Below, piece by piece: positions 34,125 to 41,325 of a DNA stretch of 64,000 bases. The notes under the pieces are model-generated. The model was not told where the DNA came from and ran no database searches. It saw only the letters and a list, made by a program, of their open reading frames with translations. The translations under genes and the position numbers were made by a program. Source of the stretch: CAZQQU01 sp964595625. Lineage in GTDB: Bacteria > Bacteroidota > Bacteroidia > Flavobacteriales > Flavobacteriaceae. Location: contig CAZQQU010000011.1 in the NCBI GenBank assembly GCA_964595625.1, positions 18,744 through 82,743 on the forward strand. Reading direction: 5' to 3'. Numbering within the stretch: position 1 is the stretch's first letter; each line of letters starts with the position of its first letter.

Positions 34125-34161
34125 AATAGTATGTGTTTTTATGAAGGCACTATTGCCATTA

Positions 34162-34169
34162 CAAATATA
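34162..34169 (-). promoter_or_regulatory. -7 promoter element TATATTTG of thioredoxin-like gene
   Basis: Exact TAnnTTTG on the minus strand, 37 bases upstream of the ATG at 34124. Its upstream end overlaps the palindrome 34168-34186. Confidence 0.6.
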
Positions 34170-34186
34170 GTTAGGATAACTAACTA
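34168..34186. promoter_or_regulatory. Candidate MarR operator, TAGTTAG-N5-CTAACTA
   Basis: A perfect 7-bp inverted repeat with 5-base spacer, abutting the -7 element on its upstream side. Binding there would block RNA polymerase. The same-run MarR gene is the natural candidate regulator, by inference. Confidence 0.55.
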
Positions 34187-34189
34187 AAT

Positions 34190-34464
34190 GAAATTTTTTT
34201 AAATTTTTCTTATACCTACTAAGTGTAGGCTCTTTATTTTCAAGTTACGGTAAAATAGTTCGTATTATTTTAGTTGGGGTTAAACAACTGCTATAAAAAC
34301 GCTTTTGTAGAGAAAGGATAAACAAAAAAAGATTCACCCGCTAGGTGAAGAATTATAAATATAAACTGAAAAATGTTTATAAAGATTTAGACATTTTATC
34401 TAAATACTTACCTGTTACGGGTGAATCGGGAAGGGGAGCAGCAATTAACCATCAAAATCAACCA
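34190..34464. other. Intergenic region with nested inverted repeats
   Basis: Between the DODA gene stop and the thioredoxin promoter. On the minus strand a local hairpin TTCACC-TAGCG-GGTGAA is followed by a T7 run, which fits an intrinsic terminator of the dioxygenase gene (34324-34346). The 3' arm can instead pair with GATTCACCCG / CGGGTGAATC (34331-34340 with 34418-34427), enclosing two smaller hairpins. No gene seen. Confidence 0.55.
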
Positions 34465-35310
34465 TCAATCTATTTTATGATTTACTCCACCAATTTTTAC
34501 AGAAGTCATGGTAAGTGATCCTGCGACCGCCTGATCGTTAAATAAGGTGACATCCTCATTTTTATCTTGTAGTGCCAAAGCATACAGCAAAGGCAAATAG
34601 TGTTCGGGAGTAGGAATAGCCAAATCAAATGCGCGTCCTTGTGATCGGAAATCTATAAGAGGTTGGTGATTTCCGTCGTGAATCAGTGATTTCATTTTTT
34701 CATTAGCTTCCAATGTCCAATCGTATCCAAAGCTATCATTCAACCGATTCCATGCGACCATCCTGAGATTGTGAACCATATTTCCGCTGCCTATAATAAG
34801 CACCCCTCGGTGGCGTAAGCTCTTTAGTTGTTGGGCTAATTCGTAATGGTATTGGGGCGTTTGTGTATAATCCAAACTCATTTGTATAACCGGAACGTCA
34901 GCCTGGGGATAGAGGTGTTTAATCACCGCCCAAGCACCGTGATCCAATCCCCATTTGTGGTCCAATCCTACTTCCGTTTTAGTAATTAGTTCTTGAGTAT
35001 GTCGAGCTAATTCCGAGCTACCGGGTGCCGGATATTCTACGGCAAATAAAGCGGGTGGAAATCCTCCAAAATCGTGAATGGTGGCCGGATGTTCCATAGC
35101 GGTGACCCAAGTACCTTGGGTTTCCCAATGTGCCGAAATACAAAGTATTGCCTTAGGTTTAGGAAGATCAAGGGCGATTTTTCGAAAGCCAGAGACAAAT
35201 TCGTTTTCTTCTATAGCATTCATCGGACTACCATGGCCTAAAAAGAGCACCGGCATTTTGACGGACGAATTCCACGAGGAAGTTATTTTATTTAAATGTT
35301 TCAAATCCAT
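34465..35310 (-). CDS. LigB-type dioxygenase (4,5-DOPA extradiol dioxygenase family)
   Basis: 281 residues. MPVLFLGHGSPMNAIEENEF begins at residue 19, after a flavobacterial-type N-terminal extension, followed by AILCISAHWETQGTWVT (metal His), HDFGGFPPALFAVEYPAPG and LDHGAWAVIKHLYP, and IIGSGNMVHNLR. These match the YgiD/DODA family, which binds zinc or iron and opens catechol rings. It sits within a thiol/electrophile-type gene neighbourhood, consistent with removal of catechol or quinone. Confidence 0.9.
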   Translation of the reverse strand: MDLKHLNKITSSWNSSVKMPVLFLGHGSPMNAIEENEFVSGFRKIALDLPKPKAILCISAHWETQGTWVTAMEHPATIHDFGGFPPALFAVEYPAPGSSELARHTQELITKTEVGLDHKWGLDHGAWAVIKHLYPQADVPVIQMSLDYTQTPQYHYELAQQLKSLRHRGVLIIGSGNMVHNLRMVAWNRLNDSFGYDWTLEANEKMKSLIHDGNHQPLIDFRSQGRAFDLAIPTPEHYLPLLYALALQDKNEDVTLFNDQAVAGSLTMTSVKIGGVNHKID

Positions 35311-35407
35311 AGGACTGAGCTTTCGGGTATACTGTCAGAATGTTTTTTTGGGTTACACCATTTATTTAAAAAGAAAGTCATCTTCGGAATGAACCGAAGA
35401 TGCTTTC

Positions 35408-36337
35408 TTACTGATTAGGGGAGACATTATATTTCCAAAGACCCCCATTTTTGGTAGTCCATTTTTCTAAAATTCCTTTCTCTGAGAGTTGGTTTAAGAG
35501 CTCTTCACTTGCTTCACGAGGTGTACCGGAAAGTTCAGAAAATTCTTTAGCTGTCAATGTGTTGTATTTAGAAAAAAGAGATTCCCAATTTTTGTCATAT
35601 TCACTTTTGGTTACCGAAGGAAAGAGTTTTAAAATAGCCATCTCGTAAAAGCCATAGGGTTTGGTACCATAAACTAATTCTTTATTATTTGCATCTACAA
35701 AAAATAAAGTGGGAAATCCTCGTACACCTAATTTTTTTCCCAGTTGTAAATCTTCTTCAAAAAGAGCGGCTGCTTTTCCTTCAAAATCCTTTTTGAACTG
35801 GTTTGTATTTAGACCAACAGCTTGTGCAGCTTCGATTAGATGATTCCAACGAGAAATATTTTTCTTTTGTAGAAAAACCATTTCACGAATTTCACGAAGG
35901 AATAGAACGGCTTTAATGGGATCTTGCAATTGAGCTGCTTTAAAGCCAATCGAAGGAGGAAAGGAGGAATGTAGAGGATCTTCTAACCACACATCCCCAT
36001 CAATGGGCATATCATAGTGTACGCTTACTTCGTCCCAATGTTTTGCCACGTCCGACGGTTTGCTGATTCCTCCACTGTTGTAATTCCAATTAGGGAGTAA
36101 ACCTCCCATGCGGTACTCTATTTCTAAGTGCTTACCATACTCGATTTTTAGTTTGCGGAGTTGTGGTTCTATACCCCAGCAAGAGGAGCAAATAGGATCG
36201 GTAAAGTAAATCACTCGTAATAGAGTGGCATGGGAGGTGGGTTGTACATATTGTACGGGGGAATTTTGTTGGGAGGGAATTTCACAAATTCCTGTTTCAG
36301 GATCACACAATAAGGGATTATTAGGGCCTTTACTCAT
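35408..36337 (-). CDS. DsbA-family thioredoxin-like protein (SpxH/YjbH-like)
   Basis: 309 residues. The N-terminus has LLCDPETGICEIP with two Cys, then VIYFTDPICSSCWGIEPQLRKLK (the CSSC motif), GLLPNWNYNSGGISKPSDV, VRGFPTLFFVDANNKELV (cis-Pro loop) and a C-terminal winged-helix-like extension. It resembles SpxH/YjbH, adaptors of thiol-stress regulators, and FrnE-type DsbA proteins. No signal peptide, so cytoplasmic. The shared 14-mer at 36375 lies upstream. Its exact role is unclear. Confidence 0.8.
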   Translation of the reverse strand: MSKGPNNPLLCDPETGICEIPSQQNSPVQYVQPTSHATLLRVIYFTDPICSSCWGIEPQLRKLKIEYGKHLEIEYRMGGLLPNWNYNSGGISKPSDVAKHWDEVSVHYDMPIDGDVWLEDPLHSSFPPSIGFKAAQLQDPIKAVLFLREIREMVFLQKKNISRWNHLIEAAQAVGLNTNQFKKDFEGKAAALFEEDLQLGKKLGVRGFPTLFFVDANNKELVYGTKPYGFYEMAILKLFPSVTKSEYDKNWESLFSKYNTLTAKEFSELSGTPREASEELLNQLSEKGILEKWTTKNGGLWKYNVSPNQ

Positions 36338-36374
36338 AGCATCCAGATTATGATTTGATCGGAACTACATTAAT

Positions 36375-36388
36375 TTAGCTCCAGATAA
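36375..36388 (-). promoter_or_regulatory. Shared 14-mer upstream of DsbA-like gene
   Basis: Forward TTAGCTCCAGATAA is identical to 40827-40840, upstream of the TonB receptor gene. It lies 38 bases before the ATG at 36337. Both copies are in the same orientation relative to the start codon, suggesting a common regulator. Confidence 0.4.
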
Positions 36389-36433
36389 ATAATAATTAGT
36401 AGAAGTAGATAGAATTAGGACGTGTTTTTGTAC

Positions 36434-36967
36434 TTAAACTTGTTTTACAAATTGTAATTCTGCTGCGATACGAACGTCTTCACTGACTAATAAGCCACCG
36501 GTTTCTAAGGCAGCATTCCAGTTTAGTCCCCAATCTTTACGATTGATTTTTCCAGTCACTGAAAGACCTGCTTTTTGATTACCCCAGGGGTCTTTATTGA
36601 TTCCGCCAAATTCCACATCCAGAGTAACCTCTTTACTCACTCCCAGGATATTTAGCATTCCTGTTAATTCGTATTCGTTATCGTTCTTTGGTTTGAAGGA
36701 AGTACTGGTAAATGAAAGTTCTGGATAGTTTTCTACATCAAAAAAATCAGCTGATTTTAAATGATTGTCTCTATCTGTATTGTTGGTGTTAATTGAACTT
36801 GTGTCTACTGTAGCCGTTACGTTTGATTTAAAAATATCTTCTCCATCAACGTTGATAGTAAAGTTTTTAAACTCTCCTTTTACGTTGCTGATCATCATAT
36901 GCTTTACTTTAAAAGTGAGTTCGCTATGGGTAGGATCTAATACCCATGTAGATTTTGTATTTTCCAT
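36434..36967 (-). CDS. YceI family protein
   Basis: 177 residues: the YceI lipocalin-like barrel with WVLDPTHSELTFKVKHMMISNVKGEF, DNHLKSADFFDVENYPELSFTSTSF and GKINRKDWGLNWN. YceI proteins bind isoprenoid or polyisoprenoid quinones. No signal peptide, so this is a cytoplasmic member. It precedes the DsbA-like gene in transcription sense, though 96 bases separate them. AGTTAG-like palindrome half sites occur in its upstream region (about 37015-37045). Confidence 0.9.
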   Translation of the reverse strand: MENTKSTWVLDPTHSELTFKVKHMMISNVKGEFKNFTINVDGEDIFKSNVTATVDTSSINTNNTDRDNHLKSADFFDVENYPELSFTSTSFKPKNDNEYELTGMLNILGVSKEVTLDVEFGGINKDPWGNQKAGLSVTGKINRKDWGLNWNAALETGGLLVSEDVRIAAELQFVKQV

Positions 36968-37064
36968 ACTATATAGGATTTAATGATTCATATTTCTGAA
37001 TAATGCAAAGTTCAGCTTTAATTAAGTTAGGTAGGTAACAGAATTAGGAAGAATAGTTGTAAAA

Positions 37065-37895
37065 TCAGGAAAGGATTTTTTTCATTTCTTCACGAAACTC
37101 TTTGGGAGTTTTCCCGGTACGTTTTTTAAAGACTTTTGTAAAATAGGCTTTTTCACTATACCCTAAGTCAAAACCAATTTCCGAAATATTTTTGTCACTA
37201 TAGGTCAATTGGTTTTTGGCTTCAATCAGTTTGCGATTTTCAATGAGTTCGCTAACAGTTTGATTCAGAATAGTTTTACAGATAAGGTTTAGATTTCGGG
37301 AAGACATAAAAAGTTTTTCGGCGTAGAATTCGACTCCTTCGGAACGACGAAAGTTTTCTTCCAAAATTTTTAAAAAATTAATCAAAGTAGTATTTTGGGT
37401 ATGATTAATAGTTTCGGTCTGTGGAAGGTTTTTATTTTTTTCTGACTCAATCATGATAAAAAGTGCCGTCAGTAGGTGCCGAACCAATCCCAAATCAGGA
37501 TTGGCTTGCTTCATCTCTGTGTCGATTATCTGACAAATGGTAACCAAACGATTAAAACAAGTTCCTTGTGGAAGTTGAATCATAGCATGGTCGTGGTAGG
37601 AAGTGTATAGATTAAAGGTAATATTTGGTATGAATTCACTCTTAAATCGCAAGATCCACATTTGACAACGACCGTTTTTTAACTTGGGAATGGCACGGTG
37701 AATTTTACCTTTAGTAACAAAACATACCAAAGGAGCATCTAAGGTGGTGTTTTTAAAATCAATAAAATGTTCCAATTGACCCTCAGTGGCAATAATTAAT
37801 TCTTCATAATTGTGAAGGTGGGGTTCATCAGGCGAAGCAGAAATCTTACTGGCATCCACCGAGTTAAGACGGAATATTTTAAAAAGCTGATCCAT
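37065..37895 (-). CDS. AraC family transcriptional regulator
   Basis: 276 residues. The N-terminal cupin-like sensing domain has HLHNYEELIIATEGQLEHFIDF. The C-terminal double helix-turn-helix has FYAEKLFMSSRNLNLICK and ISEIGFDLGYSEKAYFTKVFKKRTGKTPKEFR. The ligand cannot be told. It lies next to YceI, in the same orientation, and may control this neighbourhood. Exact TAAATTTG at 37903-37910 puts the transcript start almost on the ATG, so it may be nearly leaderless. Confidence 0.9.
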   Translation of the reverse strand: MDQLFKIFRLNSVDASKISASPDEPHLHNYEELIIATEGQLEHFIDFKNTTLDAPLVCFVTKGKIHRAIPKLKNGRCQMWILRFKSEFIPNITFNLYTSYHDHAMIQLPQGTCFNRLVTICQIIDTEMKQANPDLGLVRHLLTALFIMIESEKNKNLPQTETINHTQNTTLINFLKILEENFRRSEGVEFYAEKLFMSSRNLNLICKTILNQTVSELIENRKLIEAKNQLTYSDKNISEIGFDLGYSEKAYFTKVFKKRTGKTPKEFREEMKKILS

Positions 37896-37902
37896 GTGTT
37901 TG

Positions 37903-37910
37903 CAAATTTA
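37903..37910 (-). promoter_or_regulatory. -7 promoter element TAAATTTG of araC-type gene
   Basis: Exact TAnnTTTG on the minus strand, only 7 bases upstream of the ATG at 37895, implying a very short leader. Confidence 0.45.
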
Positions 37911-38317
37911 CATACATTGCCACCTAAGAATTATATTCTATAAGATTAAATTAACAACTTTTAATAAGAATTAATAAAATTTTAAGTATTGATTATTTTC
38001 TTTGAGTTTTTTTAAATAAGATTGGAAATTAGATGCTTAAAATCTACATCTGTTAGATCACTTTTCAAAAAGCCAATGAGGTAAAGCTCTTATTTATCGG
38101 GAAGTGTCTGTATTTTTTTAAAATATAATGATGGTACTAATTCCATTTTTATGTGGAACTTTTCAAGTGGTGTCCAAAGTTAAGAGTTAAATTTTGGAAA
38201 CAAATCAAGCCTTTCTAATCAGGGGAAGCTTGACTTGCGTTTCCATGCCAACAGAAGAATAGTTTTTAACTATCTTGGATTACGAAATAACTGCTTTTTT
38301 TATCCCCAAATCATTTA
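37911..38317. other. AT-rich intergenic region with a long inverted repeat
   Basis: About 400 bp between the araC-type gene start and the TonB gene stop. The only structure I see is the inverted repeat at 38195-38245. No ORF is supported. Confidence 0.5.
38195..38245. repeat. Long imperfect hairpin downstream of TonB receptor gene
   Basis: TGGAAAC-AAA-TCAAGC (38195-38210) pairs with GCTTGA-CTTGC-GTTTCCA (38228-38245) around a 17-base loop: 13 paired bases with an asymmetric internal loop. No T run on the minus strand, so a processed 3' end or RNA structure is as likely as a terminator. Confidence 0.45.
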
Positions 38318-40744
38318 TTAAAATTCAAATATAAAACCTATAGAAGGCACTACAGTAGCCGAATTTTGTTCTAAAATTACTGGTATCGCATTGCTTCCAT
38401 CGGGTTGGATAGGCAAGCCATCGGTGGTCTTAAAACCCGAATTGTCGGCTGTTCTCTCAAAAGTAAACCGGGGAATCGATGGAGTTTTGTATAATAAAAT
38501 ATTTTGAAAATCAACAAATAGTCCCAAAGTAGATTTTTGGAAATTAAATTTTTTATCTACGCGTAGATCCAATTGAGTAAATACGGGTAATCTTTTCTGA
38601 TTGAGTTGGCTATAATCATAAACCCCATTGCCGGTGGTTAAATAGCTGGCTGTAGAGGCTTCTATATCAAATGGCGTATAAGGTTGCCCACCCGCAAAAC
38701 GGTATTTAATGCCGATATCCCAATTCTTTTTAAATTGATAGCCTAATGTAGTTGAGAAGATAAAATTATAATCCCACGTCGAGGGTCGGTATTGGTTATC
38801 GCTACCCGAATATTCGGATTTGTAGTACGTAGCACTGGCCAAATAGAAGAGATTTTTGACCAGTTTTTGTTGTACATAAGCTTCTACACCATATACCCTT
38901 CCGCGACCGATAGAGGAAAAAGGCTCGTTCCCCACAGCCGAAAAATCGGTTCCAATGTTGGCATAAGAAATTCCGCTTTCCAGAGATACCGGGTAATTGC
39001 GGTAATCTTTGTAAAAAGTTTCTAAAGTAAACCGCAGATCTCTTCGAGGGATAAATTGGGTTCCTAAGGTATAATGAATCGATTGGATGTATTTCAGGTC
39101 TTTATTAGTTAAGTTTCCCTCACTATCCACATAGCCCAGCATGGTGTACACCGGTAATTTATAATAATTACCTACGGAAGCTGAAATATTCCAACGTTCA
39201 TTGATGGTGTAAGATGCTGAAAATCGAGGAGATAATGTTTTACTAGCATCCCAGCCGCTAGTGGTAAAGCTATTCATATCAGCTCGAATTCCGGCGGAAA
39301 GCAGCAGTTTTTCATTCCAAAAATAACGCGCTACCTGGCCGTAAGCTCCTAGTCGGTAAAAATCAATTTCACTTTGGCTGTCCCAACTAATTTCTGGTCG
39401 GAGAATGTTTCCCAAACTATCTCTGACTTCTCGTTGCAGTATATTGAAAATAGATGCGTTGTATTTTACGTACTGTAAATCTGCACCATAGCTATATCTC
39501 CAACCGTTGACAAATTTGCTCATATCCCAACGTAGCTTGTTTTCTATTTCGTGACTAGCGAGTGAAAAAAGCAATGGGCCTTCTTTCGCCGCGTTGTTTT
39601 CATAGCGGTCTGCTCCATTGAAAAACATATTTCTACTTAGTGCCAGGGTGTAATACCCCTGATTTACTAAGCGTTTGAGTGAAGCACCGGTGGTATAATT
39701 CCATTGATTGATGAGCGGATTAGCTCGGAGGATGTATTCTTGGGTGGCATCACTGTTTTTGGGAACCGCCATACGAAAGTGATCAATAGCTCCTAAACCC
39801 AAGACGGTCAGTTCGGTTTTGGAATCCATTTGGTGATGCACTTTAAATTGAAAATCGTAATAATCGGGTCGGATAGGTAGGTCTAAGATTTGAAATAAAA
39901 ATTGTAAATACGACCTTCTACCCGAGGCCATAAAGGTGGTGTTGGTTCCTATAGGACCTTCAAGCATGGCAGCGATTTCACTCCCAGATAAACGGAAATT
40001 TCCACTGATTTTATCCGAATTTCCCCTACGCTGTTTAATGACCATGGTAGAAGCCAAAGCGTTGCCATACATGCTGTTAAAAGCAGATGAAGTGAGTTGC
40101 ACATCCTGTATAAAAGAAACGTTGAGAATCCCTGTAGCTCCTCCACTGGCTCCTTGTGTTTGGAAGTGGTTGAGGACCGGGATTTCGATGCCGTCTAAGT
40201 AGTAAACATTCTCACTGGGGCCGCCTCCACGAACTATTAAATCGTTTCTATTGGGAGAGGTTCCACCGGCTACTCCTGGCAATACTTGTATCACTTTAGA
40301 AATATCAAAATTTCCACCGGGATTCAGCTTGATTTCTTCGGCTGTTAATTTTTGAGTCGCTAGGGGAGTAATCATATCGGTTGCCCGTGCTGAGGTACCC
40401 GAGCGAATTACTACCCCTTCTAATTCTTGGGATTGCTCTTCCAGTTCAATACTTAAAACTTGTGCTTGACCCGAATTGACAATAATCTGGTATCCAAAAT
40501 AAGGAGCATAGCTGATATAAGAGGCTTCTAATTGATAGGTTCCTACAGGTAAATCAATTGTAAAATAACCGTTTTCGTCTGACACCGTATAATGAGTTTG
40601 GGAACCTGTAAATATTAAGGCGACGCTAATTAAAGGCTCTTGGGTGTATTTATCTTTTACGGTGCCTGAAACAGTTCCCAAGGTTTGTGCTCCCAGCACC
40701 GTGGCCCATAAGAGGCTCAGGAGATTTATAATGAATTGTTTCAT
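38318..40744 (-). CDS. TonB-dependent receptor with CarboxypepD-like N-terminal domain
   Basis: 808 residues. After a signal peptide (MKQFIINLLSLLWATVLGAQ) comes a CarboxypepD_reg-like domain (GTVSGTVKDKYTQEPLISVALIF). A plug follows (ISKVIQVLPGVAGGTSPNRNDLIVRGGGPSENVYYLDGIEIP), then the 22-stranded barrel with a terminal aromatic SIGFIFEF. The plug and size suggest a siderophore- or metal-complex-type substrate, but no SusD partner is near. Copper genes follow in transcription-upstream order. A TATCTTTG promoter and shared 14-mer lie upstream. Confidence 0.9.
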   Translation of the reverse strand: MKQFIINLLSLLWATVLGAQTLGTVSGTVKDKYTQEPLISVALIFTGSQTHYTVSDENGYFTIDLPVGTYQLEASYISYAPYFGYQIIVNSGQAQVLSIELEEQSQELEGVVIRSGTSARATDMITPLATQKLTAEEIKLNPGGNFDISKVIQVLPGVAGGTSPNRNDLIVRGGGPSENVYYLDGIEIPVLNHFQTQGASGGATGILNVSFIQDVQLTSSAFNSMYGNALASTMVIKQRRGNSDKISGNFRLSGSEIAAMLEGPIGTNTTFMASGRRSYLQFLFQILDLPIRPDYYDFQFKVHHQMDSKTELTVLGLGAIDHFRMAVPKNSDATQEYILRANPLINQWNYTTGASLKRLVNQGYYTLALSRNMFFNGADRYENNAAKEGPLLFSLASHEIENKLRWDMSKFVNGWRYSYGADLQYVKYNASIFNILQREVRDSLGNILRPEISWDSQSEIDFYRLGAYGQVARYFWNEKLLLSAGIRADMNSFTTSGWDASKTLSPRFSASYTINERWNISASVGNYYKLPVYTMLGYVDSEGNLTNKDLKYIQSIHYTLGTQFIPRRDLRFTLETFYKDYRNYPVSLESGISYANIGTDFSAVGNEPFSSIGRGRVYGVEAYVQQKLVKNLFYLASATYYKSEYSGSDNQYRPSTWDYNFIFSTTLGYQFKKNWDIGIKYRFAGGQPYTPFDIEASTASYLTTGNGVYDYSQLNQKRLPVFTQLDLRVDKKFNFQKSTLGLFVDFQNILLYKTPSIPRFTFERTADNSGFKTTDGLPIQPDGSNAIPVILEQNSATVVPSIGFIFEF

Positions 40745-40813
40745 AGCAACCAGGTTGTTAGGGGAACTCCGATGGACTTTAAATACAGGGAATTATCCTT
40801 TAAATGGTAACTA

Positions 40814-40821
40814 CAAAGATA
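40814..40821 (-). promoter_or_regulatory. -7 promoter element TATCTTTG of TonB receptor gene
   Basis: Exact TAnnTTTG on the minus strand, about 69 bases upstream of the ATG at 40744, directly downstream of the shared 14-mer. Confidence 0.55.
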
Positions 40822-40826
40822 GATAA

Positions 40827-40840
40827 TTAGCTCCAGATAA
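40827..40840 (-). promoter_or_regulatory. Shared 14-mer within TonB receptor promoter
   Basis: TTAGCTCCAGATAA is identical to the copy at 36375. It runs into CTAACT, giving GATAACTAACT, which is also in the 34168 operator region. It sits between the -33 and -7 positions, where a repressor would act. Confidence 0.45.
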
Positions 40841-40844
40841 CTAA

Positions 40845-41051
40845 CTTATTATCCAGTTAAAAGTCGCTCGATGGGAGTTGAATATTGCCCTGATAAAAAA
40901 ATTCAAATGCTAAACGGTCGGGGGAGTGAAGGGTAATTCCTAGCCGACAAACGAACAATTTAAACTTCCATTATTATGTGCACGTACTTAGTTTTATACG
41001 GCCTAAAATTTTCATACTAATAAAGTATTGGGAGATAATTATATTTTGTTT
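40845..41051. other. Intergenic region between TonB receptor promoter and HMA gene
   Basis: Contains a GTCGG/CCGAC inverted pair around 40917-40944 and AT-rich sequence. No gene is seen. Confidence 0.35.
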
Positions 41052-41285
41052 TTATTCTACTTTTACTTCCTCGGCAGAAAACCCTTTGCTTCGGATTAGT
41101 TCGATAACTTCTGATGGATTCACATCTTGGTTATACACCGTCAAAATTTTGTCAGAGTTATCCAGGGCTACTTCCCATTGGTCTTTTCCGGCTAATTGAT
41201 CAAGATCAGCTTGCACTTTGGATACACAACCACCGCAGTTGAGGGTGGTTTTAAAATACATTTTTGCGTTTTTCATTATTTTCAA
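41052..41285 (-). CDS. Heavy-metal-associated domain protein (copper chaperone type)
   Basis: 77 residues. The ferredoxin-like HMA fold has the metal motif NCGGC: MYFKTTLNCGGCVSKVQADL, WEVALDNSDKILTVYNQDV, VIELIRSKGFSAEEV. Start may be Met1 or Met4. It lies 40 bp after the CopA gene in the same direction, so it probably hands copper to CopA. Cytoplasmic. Confidence 0.9.
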   Translation of the reverse strand: MKIMKNAKMYFKTTLNCGGCVSKVQADLDQLAGKDQWEVALDNSDKILTVYNQDVNPSEVIELIRSKGFSAEEVKVE

Positions 41286-41325
41286 TTTATTTTAGTTAAA
41301 CTCTTATTTTCTTTAGAATACGTAG

